Translations under genes and position numbers: made by a program
Shown here: one piece after another, positions 8,318-17,686 of the stretch
Layout: every line of letters starts with the position of its first letter
Position numbering within the stretch: position 1 is the first letter of the stretch
The notes under the pieces: generated by a model
The model's database searches: none
The model's input: the letters and a program-made list of their open reading frames with translations, nothing else
What the model was told of the DNA's origin: nothing
Source: Flavobacteriales bacterium
GTDB lineage: Bacteria > Bacteroidota > Bacteroidia > Flavobacteriales_F > PHOS-HE28
DNA: 64,000 nucleotides
Direction of reading: 5' to 3'
Assembly: GCA_019638085.1 (NCBI GenBank)
Contig: JAHBUL010000011.1
Location: forward strand, 1 to 64,000

Positions 8318-8970
8318 TGGCCAGCATGCACACCCATGGCAATGCCGCTGAGGCACTTCTGGAAAACAATGTGGAGCACCATCTCCGTCCGGTACGGAAG
8401 ATGCTTTCCGATGAGGAGAAGATCGCCTCGATCAAGGAGCATTTCGGCGCGATCATGGAAACCTTGGGCCTGGACCTGACGGACGACAGCCTGCGCGACA
8501 CACCGCAGCGCGTAGCGAAGATGTTCGTGCGGGAGGTGTTCAGTGGTTTGGATGAACGGAACTCCCCGCGCATCACCACCTTCGAGAACAACTACGGCTA
8601 CTCCGAGATGCTGGTGGAAAAGGACATCACGCTCCACTCCTTCTGCGAGCACCACTTCCTGCCGATCATCGGCAAAGTGCATGTGGCCTACTTCCCTGGA
8701 AAGAAGGTGGTGGGCCTCTCAAAGCTGAACCGCTTGGTGGGCTATTATGCCAAGCGCCCCCAAGTGCAAGAGCGGCTCACCATGCAGATCGCGAACGGGC
8801 TGAAGGAAGCCTTGGGCACGGAGGACGTGGCTGTCTACATCGAGGCGGATCACCTCTGCGTGGCTGCACGCGGTGTGGAGGATACCAAGAGTTCCACGGT
8901 CACGAGCTTCTATGGAGGACGCTTTCGCCGAGTGGAGGAGCGACAGGCATTCCTTGGTTCGCTGAAGTAA
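8317..8970 (+). CDS. folE: GTP cyclohydrolase I
   Basis: This 217-residue enzyme opens GTP to 7,8-dihydroneopterin triphosphate, first step of folate and biopterin synthesis. All zinc ligands are present at family positions: C110 and H113 in SFCEHHFLP, and C181 in DHLCVAARG. The N-terminal helical part (residues 25-75) includes DTPQRVAKMF. The protein forms a decamer in characterised members. The ATG overlaps the stop of the upstream reductase by one base, so they are co-translated. The first 15 residues are not conserved, and the codon at 8326 (MHTHGN) is an alternative start. Why a flavoprotein reductase is coupled to it is unknown. Confidence 0.96.
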   Translation: MASMHTHGNAAEALLENNVEHHLRPVRKMLSDEEKIASIKEHFGAIMETLGLDLTDDSLRDTPQRVAKMFVREVFSGLDERNSPRITTFENNYGYSEMLVEKDITLHSFCEHHFLPIIGKVHVAYFPGKKVVGLSKLNRLVGYYAKRPQVQERLTMQIANGLKEALGTEDVAVYIEADHLCVAARGVEDTKSSTVTSFYGGRFRRVEERQAFLGSLK

Positions 8971-9060
8971 AACCGGAGGAATTCCATCTTGTTAACTGTT
9001 CGAACAACATGAACTTTCACTTTGGGCATCTGTTTTACTGCTGAATAAAACACCATCACA

Positions 9061-9771
9061 ATGAACCATGCAGTGAAATTGCTCAAGAAGGAAAAGCTCA
9101 CACCGGATATATTCGGGCTTACGTTGGAACGGCCGACGGGCTTTTCATTTTCACCCGGCCAATACGTGGAATTCACCATGGACCGCCGTGGTTTGCCAAG
9201 TGAAACAACACCGCTCTCGCTCGTCGGGCTCAACAGTGATCCCGAACTACACCTGGCGCTGAAATCCCACAACGATCGGAACGACATCACCACACATATC
9301 AAGTGGCTGGAGGAAGGTGATGTGGTCCACATCAGCGATCCCAAGGACGAAGTGATCTATCGCGGGCCGGGTGTGTTCATTGCGGGAGGCACCGGCATCA
9401 CCCCGTTCATGGCCATTTTCCGCCAGCTGCAGAAGGATGGCCAACTGAAGGGCAACATGTTGCTGTTCGCCAACAAGCGCGGCGACGACATCTGTTTCGA
9501 AGGGGAGCTGCACCACATGTTCGGCACCAAGGTCATCAGCATCCTTGCACTGGAGGACCGTCCGCGGAATGCCGCTGGCGAGATCGATCTGGGATTCATG
9601 CGAAAGCACGTGCAGGATCTGGATCAACCCTTCTATGTATGCGGGCCGGAACCCTTCGTGAATTCCGTCCGTGACGTGCTTGCGGAGATGGGCGTGGATG
9701 AAAGTCGGGTCTCGCTCTACTTCTGGCGCGAGTTGGCACAAACGCATGAAGGACAGGAATCTGCCAATTGA
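9061..9771 (+). CDS. FAD-binding NAD(P) oxidoreductase (FNR-like), copy 2
   Basis: This 236-residue paralogue of the 7652-8317 protein shares its framework: LLKKEKLTPDIFGLTLERP (residues 7-25), the nucleotide loop GPGVFIAGGTGITPFMAI, and YVCGPEPFVNSV near the C-terminus. As in copy 1 the FAD-site RxYS is replaced, here by TPLSL. The C-terminus extends as LYFWRELAQTHEGQESAN, so a terminal aromatic pair (YF/FW) may stack on the flavin as the C-terminal aromatic does in plant-type reductases; that is inference. It is 90 bases downstream of folE and has its own leader. Role is unassigned: flavodoxin or ferredoxin reductase is the best guess. Confidence 0.87.
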   Translation: MNHAVKLLKKEKLTPDIFGLTLERPTGFSFSPGQYVEFTMDRRGLPSETTPLSLVGLNSDPELHLALKSHNDRNDITTHIKWLEEGDVVHISDPKDEVIYRGPGVFIAGGTGITPFMAIFRQLQKDGQLKGNMLLFANKRGDDICFEGELHHMFGTKVISILALEDRPRNAAGEIDLGFMRKHVQDLDQPFYVCGPEPFVNSVRDVLAEMGVDESRVSLYFWRELAQTHEGQESAN

Positions 9772-9871
9772 TCCGGAGACCAACACCGTGCCTATGGCAT
9801 TGCACTACTTTGGTCACGCCTGCGCCATCCCCAGGAAGGCAAGCCATTAATTGTATTGTGAACGTAGATCA

Positions 9872-11326
9872 ATGGATAACGAACTTCAGGCACTTCTCGA
9901 TCAGTTGAAGGAGAAGGAAGCGCAAGGCAGCGCGCTGGACATCAATGGGCCTTATCGCAAGGAGCTGATGGGGGAAGTGCTCGCCTACACGAACGGCTTC
10001 CTGGATACGCTGGAAGAACGAAAGGCTTATGAGTCCAAGGGCTATGATCGCACCGAAGCGGACCACGGCTTCAACGTCAAGGAAGCAGGTACGGGGATCG
10101 GCGAGGTATTGGACTTCATTGGTAACCGCGTGGACCACACGGGTTTGAACCCGGCTTCGGGCGGGCACTTGGGCTATATACCGGGCGGTGGCATCCCTGC
10201 TTCCGCCCTCGGGGATTACCTCGCTGCCATCACCAATCGCTATGCGGGCAATTTCTACGCTTCACCGGGTGCGGTACGCATGGAGAATGCAATGGTCCAT
10301 TGGACCGGCAAATTGGTGGGCTATGGAAAGGGCTTTGGGGGCAACCTCACTTCCGGTGGAAGCATTGCCAACCTGATCGCCATCACCACGGCACGCACGG
10401 CCAAGCGCTTGAAAGGCAAGGACCTCGACCGTAACGTGGTATACATGACCTCCCATGGGCATCACAGCTTGGCCAAGGGCCTGAACATCGCCTGCCTTGG
10501 TGAGTGCATTACCCGGGAGATCGCGCTCGACAGCAACTACCGGATGGACGTTGCGGCACTGCGCCAGCAGGTGGCGATGGGTATTCAACAGGGCCTGAAG
10601 CCGTTCCTCTTGATCGCCAACGCAGGCAGTACCGACACCGGTGCCGTGGACCCGATCGCTGCCATGGCCGATGTGGCCGGCGCGCATGACATGTGGTTCC
10701 ATGTGGACGCAGCCTATGGCGGTTTCTTTCTGCTGACCGAGGAAGGTCGGGCACGCTTGGCCGGCATCGAGCGCGCCGATTCGGTGGTCTTGGACCCCCA
10801 CAAGGGACTGTTCCTCCCCTACGGCATCGGTATCGTACTGGTGAAACACATCGATCATTTGCTAAAGGCGAACAGCTACGAGGCCAACTACATGCAGGAC
10901 GCCAAGGAGCAGGAACTGGAGCATTCGCCAGCGGAACTCTCCCCTGAGCTGAGCAAGCATTTCCGCGGATTGCGCATGTGGCTCCCGTTGAAGCTGCACG
11001 GCATTGCTCCGTTCCGGGCATGCTTGGAGGAGAAACTTCTGCTGGCCCGTTACTTCCGCTACCAAGCGAAGGCCTTGGGCTTCGAGGTGGGTCCCGAGCC
11101 GGATCTTTCCGTGGTCATCTTCCGCTATGTACCGCCCCAAGGGGATGCGGATGCATTCAACCGCGCCCTCGCCCATGCGATCCAGCAGGACGGCCGGGTC
11201 TTCATCTCCACTACCGTGCTGGATGGCGTGTTCGTGCTCCGCTTCGCCGTGCTCTCCTTCCGCACGCACCGCAAGGAGACGGATGTATTGCTGGAGCAGA
11301 TGCGGGAGTTTGTTCGGAAGAACTGA
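9872..11326 (+). CDS. PLP-dependent group II decarboxylase
   Basis: This 484-residue protein is a fold-type I pyridoxal-phosphate decarboxylase related to aromatic-L-amino-acid, glutamate and diaminobutyrate decarboxylases. Key motifs: GGSIANLIAI (PLP phosphate region), HGHHSLAKG with the His that stacks on PLP, FHVDAAYGG (PLP-pyridine Asp), and the Schiff-base Lys in LDPHKGLFLP (K311). The N-terminal part (1-60) is helical, as in the dimer swap of this group. Substrate is not predictable; an aromatic or acidic amino acid is likely. I choose the ATG at 9872 (MDNELQALL) over a TTG 21 bases earlier. No transporter or partner gene lies alongside. Confidence 0.9.
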   Translation: MDNELQALLDQLKEKEAQGSALDINGPYRKELMGEVLAYTNGFLDTLEERKAYESKGYDRTEADHGFNVKEAGTGIGEVLDFIGNRVDHTGLNPASGGHLGYIPGGGIPASALGDYLAAITNRYAGNFYASPGAVRMENAMVHWTGKLVGYGKGFGGNLTSGGSIANLIAITTARTAKRLKGKDLDRNVVYMTSHGHHSLAKGLNIACLGECITREIALDSNYRMDVAALRQQVAMGIQQGLKPFLLIANAGSTDTGAVDPIAAMADVAGAHDMWFHVDAAYGGFFLLTEEGRARLAGIERADSVVLDPHKGLFLPYGIGIVLVKHIDHLLKANSYEANYMQDAKEQELEHSPAELSPELSKHFRGLRMWLPLKLHGIAPFRACLEEKLLLARYFRYQAKALGFEVGPEPDLSVVIFRYVPPQGDADAFNRALAHAIQQDGRVFISTTVLDGVFVLRFAVLSFRTHRKETDVLLEQMREFVRKN

Positions 11327-11386
11327 CGACATTGCTTTGGCGCTGCCCTTCGACTCGCTCAAGGAAGCCAAGCACGGACCGGCTTA
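11326..11386. repeat. Left imperfect direct repeat around the low-GC TPR gene
   Basis: About 60 bases from the end of the decarboxylase gene match 12386-12445 in the same orientation. The best shared core is GCCAAGCrCGGACCGGCT, with aligned ATTGCT.TrGCGCT and TCGACnnnCTCA upstream. The two copies differ at roughly a quarter of positions by eye. Confidence 0.5.
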
Positions 11387-11449
11387 GTGCGGCTGATGTG
11401 GGTCATTCGAATACCCACCACGGCAACCGTGCTGCTTGAGATACAGGTA

Positions 11450-12322
11450 CTACTTCTGCCCCACCGTGCTAAAGCCGGATACGATCAGCGGGGCCTCATA
11501 GTCGTACATCGAGATATAAAGAATGGCTTTCTTCTCTTTGCCCTTTTTATCCAAATAGGTGATCTCATATTTGTCCAATAGCGCCATCCCGAATAGTGCA
11601 TTGTCAGATGCGTAGGCACAGCAACTCCCAAGTCTATTGTATGCTATTGATCGGCCTTGGGCATCACGAAGCAAATTCAAATATGCGCGCTGGTTTGCAG
11701 GCCCACCGTCCGGCCCAAGACCTGCCTTTATAGGCAGGTCAGCGGTATAGCCGTATTTCCTATTGTCCGCTGACTCCGTGAGCCGGAGGATCGGATGGAC
11801 CACTTGATCACTTTTCGTTGTGTCGTTGCAATTGTCAACTTTCCGTTGAGCGCCCTCCAAGCCGAGCTCCAATGCTCTGGTAAAGTCAAGACAAGCCGAA
11901 TCATTCTTGCTGAGCATCTCCAACACCAGCCCCCTGTTGTAAAAAGCGTCAGCATATTCCGGTTCAAGCGTGATCGCGTATGAATAATCAGAAATTGCGC
12001 CCTCGTAGTCCGTCAATCTCTTTTTCGTAGTTCCTCGATTCAAATACCCTTTTGCATAGTACGGAGCAAGTTTAATGGTCTGTTCAAAATCAAGGAGCGC
12101 ACCACGGTTCAGTCCAAGCATATTTTGAGTGATACCTCTGTTGAACCACGCATAATGGTCATCAGGCTCCAGCTCAATGGATCGGCTAAAAAGGACCATT
12201 GCTTCATCCAATTCCCCAGCCTCTGCCTTTTCAATGCCTTCCTCTTGAAGCTGCTTTGCATCCTGACCGAATGCTGCAGTATAGATCACCCAGCAGATCA
12301 TCATGAAGATCACCTTTTTCAT
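11450..12322 (-). CDS. Secreted TPR protein in a low-GC island
   Basis: This 290-residue protein has a Sec signal peptide (hydrophobic residues 4-18, likely cut after AAFGQ at 20) and four to five TPR units from about 22 to 165 (for example SIELEPDDHYAWFNRGITQN and AITLEPEYADAFYNRGLVLE). The last 120 residues are unlike TPR and unrecognised. Its base composition is visibly more AT-rich than its neighbours, and it sits between two imperfect 60-base direct repeats, which suggests acquisition. It is the only gene between the decarboxylase and mnmE. TPR lipoprotein-like proteins in the periplasm of Bacteroidota usually scaffold envelope complexes, but no partner is visible. Confidence 0.83.
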   Translation of the reverse strand: MKKVIFMMICWVIYTAAFGQDAKQLQEEGIEKAEAGELDEAMVLFSRSIELEPDDHYAWFNRGITQNMLGLNRGALLDFEQTIKLAPYYAKGYLNRGTTKKRLTDYEGAISDYSYAITLEPEYADAFYNRGLVLEMLSKNDSACLDFTRALELGLEGAQRKVDNCNDTTKSDQVVHPILRLTESADNRKYGYTADLPIKAGLGPDGGPANQRAYLNLLRDAQGRSIAYNRLGSCCAYASDNALFGMALLDKYEITYLDKKGKEKKAILYISMYDYEAPLIVSGFSTVGQK

Positions 12323-12385
12323 CGCTCGCTTTTTTAGCCCTTTGGATCAATAACCGATCACCAAATGGCAATATTGCTGTCTAAA

Positions 12386-12445
12386 GATATTGCTGTAGCG
12401 CTACTCATCGACGGACTCAGGGGAGCCAAGCGCGGACCGGCTCAC
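12386..12445. repeat. Right imperfect direct repeat around the low-GC TPR gene
   Basis: Partner of 11326-11386. The repeat ends eight bases before the stop codon of mnmE. Alignment was made by eye. Confidence 0.5.
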
Positions 12446-12452
12446 ACGCTTC

Positions 12453-13814
12453 TCACTTCCCAATGCAGAACCGCGAAAAAATACTGCCCAGCAAGTCCTC
12501 CACGGTGATCTGGCCGGTGATCGCCCCGAGGTGATATTGGGCCTGCCTAAGGTCGGTGGCCAGCAGCTCTCCGCTGATGGCATTCTCCACCCCTTGCTTC
12601 GCCGAGAGCAGGGCTTGGCGTGCCTTGGTCAGCGCCTCCACGTGCCGGGCATTGGTTACCACGATATCGCTTTCGCCGGTGTTCAGCGCGCGCACGTGGT
12701 CCACGAAGAAGGCCTTCAGCTCAGCGAGACCCTCTCCTTTTTTCGCTGATATGTGCATCATCCCTTTGGCAGCCTTCTTCGCGGGGTCCGGAACAAGGTC
12801 GCTCTTGTTCAGCACAGGCAGGATCACCGGCCCTTCACCGATCCGCTTGCGCAGCACATCGGATCGGGTGCGGAAGGCACCTTCGCTCAGGGCACCTGCA
12901 TCGCCGAGCAACACCACGATGCTGGCCTCGGCCGCCTTCTTGTAGCTGCGCTCAATGCCGAGCTTCTCCACGGTGTCCTGTGTCTGCCGGATGCCCGCCG
13001 TATCGATAAAGCGGAACAGCACTCCATCCAGGCTGATGATCTCCTCCACCGTATCCCGCGTGGTCCCCGGGATATCGCTCACGATGGCGCGGTCCTCTTG
13101 CAAGAGGGCATTCAACAGCGTGCTCTTGCCGCTATTGGGTGCCCCGATGATGGCCACGGGCACACCCTGCTTCACGGCATTGCCGTAGCGGAAACTACTG
13201 ATCAACCGGTCGCACACCTCCACGATGCCGTTCAGCAATTTGATCAGTTCGCCACGGTCAGCGAATTCCACATCCTCTTCCCCGAAGTCCAGTTCCAGCT
13301 CCACCAAGGCACTGAGGCTGATAAGCTGATCGCGCAAGCCTTCGATCTGTTGGCTGTACCCCCCACGCAACTGCTGCAAGGCCAGCCTGTGGGAAGCCCG
13401 GCTACCGCTGGCGATCAGGTCGGCAACCGCCTCGGCTTGGCTCAGATCCAGCTTCTTGTTCAGAAAAGCGCGCTGTGTGAACTCCCCGGGCAATGCCAAT
13501 CGCGCCCCTGCAGCCACCAGCGCCTCCAGCATGCGTTGTTGGATGTAGGGTGATCCATGTACACTGATCTCGGCCACATCCTCGCCGGTATAGCTGTGCG
13601 GACCTGGGAAGAAAGTGAGCAGGCCCTCGTCCACTGCGCCCTCCGCATCGCGCAGCCGTACGAACACTGCTTCGCGCGGCTCCGGCGTCAGGAGCATTGC
13701 GGGTGCCACGGCATGCATCACCGCCTGCGTATCCGGGCCGCTGATGCGCAACACGGCGATGGCACCCGTGCCCGGCGCGGTGCTCAATGCGGCGATGGTA
13801 TCCGGATCGTACAT
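12453..13814 (-). CDS. mnmE: tRNA modification GTPase MnmE
   Basis: This 453-residue protein is the GTPase partner of MnmG that makes 5-carboxymethylaminomethyluridine at the wobble base of several tRNAs. The N-terminal folate-binding domain (residues 1-120) starts DTIAALSTAPGTGAIAVLR. The GTPase domain, inserted in a helical domain, has P-loop GAPNSGKSTLLN, switch II DTAGIR and NKSD. The C-terminus ends RFCIGK, carrying the invariant C(I/L)GK cysteine. Length is typical. It is divergent from the type II NADH dehydrogenase gene; on the minus strand CACCTTTGC just upstream may be a degenerate promoter box. Confidence 0.97.
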   Translation of the reverse strand: MYDPDTIAALSTAPGTGAIAVLRISGPDTQAVMHAVAPAMLLTPEPREAVFVRLRDAEGAVDEGLLTFFPGPHSYTGEDVAEISVHGSPYIQQRMLEALVAAGARLALPGEFTQRAFLNKKLDLSQAEAVADLIASGSRASHRLALQQLRGGYSQQIEGLRDQLISLSALVELELDFGEEDVEFADRGELIKLLNGIVEVCDRLISSFRYGNAVKQGVPVAIIGAPNSGKSTLLNALLQEDRAIVSDIPGTTRDTVEEIISLDGVLFRFIDTAGIRQTQDTVEKLGIERSYKKAAEASIVVLLGDAGALSEGAFRTRSDVLRKRIGEGPVILPVLNKSDLVPDPAKKAAKGMMHISAKKGEGLAELKAFFVDHVRALNTGESDIVVTNARHVEALTKARQALLSAKQGVENAISGELLATDLRQAQYHLGAITGQITVEDLLGSIFSRFCIGK

Positions 13815-13888
13815 GCCGCAAAGGTGCGCACGGCTTATGCAACCTGACGAACCTCATGGCGACTTCCGTGTTCAATGAAGACATTTGC

Positions 13889-15223
13889 ATGAACATGTCC
13901 ACACCCGACCGCGCCGCCTTCGATGCTCTGGACCATCCCACAGTAGTTGTGGTCGGAGGCGGGTTCGCAGGCTTGGAGATGGTCCATCGCTTGGCGGGCA
14001 AACCTTACAAGGTAATCCTGTTGGACAAGAACAATTACCACTGTTTCCAGCCGCTGCTGTACCAAGTGGCCACCGGCAGTTTGGGTGCGGACAGCATCGC
14101 GCACCCGTTCCGCCGTACCGTGGGCCCGATGCACAACGTGATCTACCGCATGGGCGAAGTGCTCCGGGTCCGCCCGGAGGAGAATTGTGTGGACACCGAT
14201 CACGGGTGCGTGGAGTATGACCACTTGGTGCTGGCCACGGGCACGGTTACGAACTTCTTCGGCAATCGACAGGTGGCGGAGCAGGCCATGCAATTGAAGA
14301 GCATCAACCAGGCACTGGACATCCGGAGCGACTTCCTCCAGGATTTCGAGGCCGCGCTCTACCTCGATGATGAGAAGGAGCAGCGCCAACGGCTCAACTT
14401 CGTGATCGTGGGCGGTGGTCCTTCCGGCGTGGAACTGGCGGGTGCCTTGGCCGAGATCCGCAAAACGATCGTGAAGCATGAGTACCGGGAGATGCACAAC
14501 GAGCGGATGCAGATCCACCTGGTGGACACCAACCACGCCGTGCTGGCCAACTTCTCACCGAAGGCGCAACGTCTGGCCCTGAAATACCTGAAACAGCTGG
14601 GTGTGAACGTTGCCTTCGGACAGCAGGTCACCGATTTCGATGGGGCCACGCTCACCTTCAAGGACGGCAGCACGATGGACACCAACACGGTGATCTGGAC
14701 CGCTGGCGTGAAAGGACGGCCCATTCCCGGCATCGAGAGCGCCGTGGAAGAACGTTCCGGCCGCTACAAGGTGGATGCGTTCAACCAGGTGTTGGGCACC
14801 AGAAACATCTACGCACTGGGCGATATCGCGCAGACCACCGCCGACCCCGAATGGCCGCGTGGGCACCCACAGGTCGCTCCCGTGGCCATCCAGCAGGCGA
14901 AGAACCTGGCCAAGAACCTGATCCGGGGAAATGTGCAGAACTGGAAACCCTTTGTGTACCGCGACAAGGGCTCCATGGCCACCATCGGGCGGTACAAGGC
15001 CGTGGTGGACATCGGGAAACTGCACTTCGGTGGGCCGGTCGCTTGGTTCATGTGGTTGTTCGTTCACCTGATGAGCATCGTGGGCTTCCGCAGCCGAGTA
15101 ATGGTGCTCACCAATTGGGCGTGGAAATACCTGAGCTGGAAGAATACCATCCGCTTGATCATCCGTCCGTATGTACGGAAGCCGGCGATGACCGGTGAAC
15201 CGGTGGAGGGTGAGAGCGTGTGA
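13889..15223 (+). CDS. Type II NADH dehydrogenase / FAD-dependent oxidoreductase
   Basis: This 444-residue flavoprotein resembles NDH-2, which passes electrons from NADH to quinone without pumping protons. Two Rossmann motifs are visible: VVVVGGGFAGLEMV near the N-terminus for FAD and FVIVGGGPSGVELAGALAE near 175 for NADH; a third FAD site motif IYALGDIAQ lies near 310. The C-terminal 90 residues include a hydrophobic stretch (VAWFMWLFVHLMSIVG) and a basic tail, as in membrane-bound NDH-2. The start is uncertain: ATG codons at 13856, 13889 and 13895 are in frame; I choose 13889 since GACATTTGC, a weak promoter-like box, ends directly before it. Confidence 0.9.
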   Translation: MNMSTPDRAAFDALDHPTVVVVGGGFAGLEMVHRLAGKPYKVILLDKNNYHCFQPLLYQVATGSLGADSIAHPFRRTVGPMHNVIYRMGEVLRVRPEENCVDTDHGCVEYDHLVLATGTVTNFFGNRQVAEQAMQLKSINQALDIRSDFLQDFEAALYLDDEKEQRQRLNFVIVGGGPSGVELAGALAEIRKTIVKHEYREMHNERMQIHLVDTNHAVLANFSPKAQRLALKYLKQLGVNVAFGQQVTDFDGATLTFKDGSTMDTNTVIWTAGVKGRPIPGIESAVEERSGRYKVDAFNQVLGTRNIYALGDIAQTTADPEWPRGHPQVAPVAIQQAKNLAKNLIRGNVQNWKPFVYRDKGSMATIGRYKAVVDIGKLHFGGPVAWFMWLFVHLMSIVGFRSRVMVLTNWAWKYLSWKNTIRLIIRPYVRKPAMTGEPVEGESV

Positions 15224-15313
15224 GGGTGCACCTTCCCGCACCGTTGCACCCTCGCACTCCAGCACCATTTCGCCCCCGCGGAATGCGCGATAAATTCGCG
15301 CCCCTTTTGCTCC

Positions 15314-16495
15314 ATGGATCGCAAGCTCTACATCCTTTACCTCACGGTCTTCATCGACCTGCTGGGTTTCGGCATCGTGATCCCCATCCTGCCGATCTAT
15401 GCTACGGAGCTGGGTGCCTCCTCGTTCATGGTCGGCTTGATCATGGCGGTGTACGCGCTGATGAACTTCGTCTTCTCGCCGTTCTGGGGCAGCCTTAGCG
15501 ATAAGCATGGGCGCAGGCCGGTGATCGCGGGCACGGTGCTCATCACCGCGCTGTCCTTCCTGCTGCTGGCCCATGCCGACACCATCGCCTTGCTGCTGCT
15601 GGCCCGTGCTTTGGCGGGTGTGGGCTCGGCGAATATCGCCACTTCGCAGGCATACATCACCGATGTCACGGAGCGTGAAGCACGGGCCAAGGCCTTGGGG
15701 AAGATCGGCGCCGCCTTCGGGCTCGGCTTCATCTTCGGTCCTCCCGTGGGCGGCTTCCTCAAGCAGCACTATGGGATGGACGCCGTAGGCTACGCGGCCA
15801 TGGGCCTCAGCCTGTTCAATCTGGTGCTGGTGTGGCTTTACCTCCCGGAATCGCACCACGAGCGCGACAGCACGCGCAGGGTGCAGATGAAACCGGTGAC
15901 CCAGACCATTCGGGCATTGGGCAATGCGCGCTACCGGGACCTCTTCCTCACCACCTTCATCTACATCACGGCCTTCAGCATGATGACCATCTCGGCCGCC
16001 CTGCTCTGGGAGCAGCACTATGGCGTGGACGAAGCACAGATCGGCTACATGTTCGCTTTCATCGGCTTGACCTCGGCCATCATGCAAGGGCTGCTCGTAG
16101 GGCCCCTGGCTCGGAAATTCGGTGAAGCCAAGCTGATGGTGTACGGCTGCATCCTGATGGCCGTGGGCTTGATCGGCATCCCCATGGTGCCGGTGGGGCA
16201 TTTCCTTCCGTGGGAATTCCTTCCCTTGGTGATACTGGCCGGTGCCAACGGCCTGATGATGCCTAGCCTCACCTCCATCCTGAGCAACTTGGCCAGTGGC
16301 AAGGAGCAGGGCCAGATCCTGGGGGTGAACCAGAGCTTCGGTTCGCTCGCACGGATCGCAGGACCCCTCCTGGGGGGATCGCTCTACGGCATGCACTATG
16401 CCGCACCCTATGTGGGCGGGGCATTCCTGATGGTGGGCGCCTTGCTTTTCGTGCTCGCCTACCAGCGCGCTGGTCGCGGCCAAGTGGTCGCCTGA
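15314..16495 (+). CDS. MFS transporter, drug:H+ antiporter family (TetA/TCR-like)
   Basis: This 393-residue protein has 12 predicted transmembrane segments. Motif A of the 12-TM drug antiporters is present ([14 protein letters not shown], near 58-71), with an Arg in TM4 ([11 protein letters not shown]) and motif C-like [10 protein letters not shown] (near 138-147). Relatives export tetracycline or other small molecules, but sequence alone does not give the substrate. It starts at the first ATG after GCCCCTTTTGCTCC, a CTTTTGC box that may serve as -7 element with an almost leaderless transcript. No regulator gene adjoins it. Confidence 0.92.
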   Translation: MDRKLYILYLTVFIDLLGFGIVIPILPIYATELGASSFMVGLIMAVYALMNFVFSPFWGSLSDKHGRRPVIAGTVLITALSFLLLAHADTIALLLLARALAGVGSANIATSQAYITDVTEREARAKALGKIGAAFGLGFIFGPPVGGFLKQHYGMDAVGYAAMGLSLFNLVLVWLYLPESHHERDSTRRVQMKPVTQTIRALGNARYRDLFLTTFIYITAFSMMTISAALLWEQHYGVDEAQIGYMFAFIGLTSAIMQGLLVGPLARKFGEAKLMVYGCILMAVGLIGIPMVPVGHFLPWEFLPLVILAGANGLMMPSLTSILSNLASGKEQGQILGVNQSFGSLARIAGPLLGGSLYGMHYAAPYVGGAFLMVGALLFVLAYQRAGRGQVVA

Positions 16496-16530
16496 AGAAA
16501 CACTCATTACGGAGGTCGGCTTCGCTGGCC

Positions 16531-16539
16531 TAATTTCGC
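16531..16539 (+). promoter_or_regulatory. -7 promoter box for sucD
   Basis: TAATTTCGC is a one-mismatch fit to TAnnTTTGC and lies 29 bases before the sucD ATG. No clear -33 TTG was found at 17-23 bases upstream. Confidence 0.35.
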
Positions 16540-16568
16540 CGCCCTACCCTATCAACCAGAAAATAGAA

Positions 16569-17438
16569 ATGAGCGTACTCGTCAACAAGCAGAGCAAGGT
16601 GATCGTCCAAGGATTTACAGGCAGTGAGGGCACCTTCCACGCCACGCAGATGATCGAGTACGGCACGAACGTGGTAGGTGGTGTTACCCCTGGAAAAGGT
16701 GGGCAGCAGCATTTGGAGCGCCCCGTGTTCGAAACGGTAAGCGAGGCCGTTAAGCAGACCAAGGCCGATGTGAGCATCATTTTCGTACCGCCCCCTTTCG
16801 CAGCGGATGCCATCATGGAGGCCGCAGAAGCAGGCATCAAGGTGATCGTCTGCATCACCGAGGGTATCCCGGTGATGGACATGGTAATGGCCCGCGAATA
16901 CATCAAGGGCAAGGACTGCACGCTGATCGGCCCCAACTGCCCCGGCGTGATCACCGCCGACGAATGCAAAGTGGGCATCATGCCGGGCTTCGTCTTCAAG
17001 AAAGGCAAGATCGGCATCGTCTCGAAGAGCGGCACATTGACCTATGAGGCCGCCGACCAAGTGGTGAAGGCCGGCCTAGGCATCAGCACCGCCATCGGCA
17101 TCGGTGGCGACCCGATCATCGGCACCACCACTCTGGAGGCCGTACAGCTCTTCGCCAACGACAAGGACACCGAGGCCATCGTAATGATCGGCGAGATCGG
17201 CGGCGACCTCGAGATCCGCGCTGCACACTGGATCAAGGAGCATTGCAAGAAGCCCGTCGTCGGCTTCATCGCCGGGGAGACCGCTCCCGCAGGCCGTACC
17301 ATGGGCCACGCCGGCGCCATCGTAAGCGGCGCCGACGAAAGCGCCGCTGCCAAGAAGAAGGTGATGCGCGAATGTGGGATCCACGTGGTGGACAGTCCCG
17401 CCTCGATCGGTGCGAAGATGAAGGAGGTACTGGGGTGA
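16569..17438 (+). CDS. sucD: Succinate-CoA ligase, alpha subunit
   Basis: This 289-residue protein is the alpha subunit of succinyl-CoA synthetase in the TCA cycle, which makes succinate and ATP or GTP from succinyl-CoA. The CoA-binding N-terminal domain begins [20 protein letters not shown]; the phosphohistidine is H247 in [19 protein letters not shown] and GPNCPG are family motifs. The beta subunit sucC, which must be present elsewhere, is not next to it, as often in Bacteroidota. No frame damage. Length is typical (286-290). Confidence 0.97.
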   Translation: MSVLVNKQSKVIVQGFTGSEGTFHATQMIEYGTNVVGGVTPGKGGQQHLERPVFETVSEAVKQTKADVSIIFVPPPFAADAIMEAAEAGIKVIVCITEGIPVMDMVMAREYIKGKDCTLIGPNCPGVITADECKVGIMPGFVFKKGKIGIVSKSGTLTYEAADQVVKAGLGISTAIGIGGDPIIGTTTLEAVQLFANDKDTEAIVMIGEIGGDLEIRAAHWIKEHCKKPVVGFIAGETAPAGRTMGHAGAIVSGADESAAAKKKVMRECGIHVVDSPASIGAKMKEVLG

Positions 17439-17686
17439 GTTAGTTGTCAGTTGTCAGCTTGCCCCGGACTTGAGCGGGGTTATCCGGCGTTGCCGAGTCG
17501 CACCGCGCGCCTTCCTCGCACGTCATTGCTTCGGCCGAGCACTGGTATCAGCCAAGCGCATTCCAACTTTCTTGCACGAGGGTCCATGAACGCTGATCCA
17601 ACAGGTTCAGGTTCAATAATTTCCTGACCAGGGTGTGGCGCCATGGCCTGTTCGCGAGACCTTGTCTCAACCCAAAACCGTGAAAC

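Noticed and set aside
14555-16507. A 650-codon minus-strand frame over the MFS gene, His/Gln-rich.
   Set aside because: It mirrors MFS codon use on the other strand in high-GC DNA; the MFS motifs are intact on the plus strand.
17445-17460. Tandem GTTGTCAG as a regulatory element.
   Set aside because: Two units only, similar words occur near 825-845 and 63210 without common context; most likely a low-information intergenic repeat.
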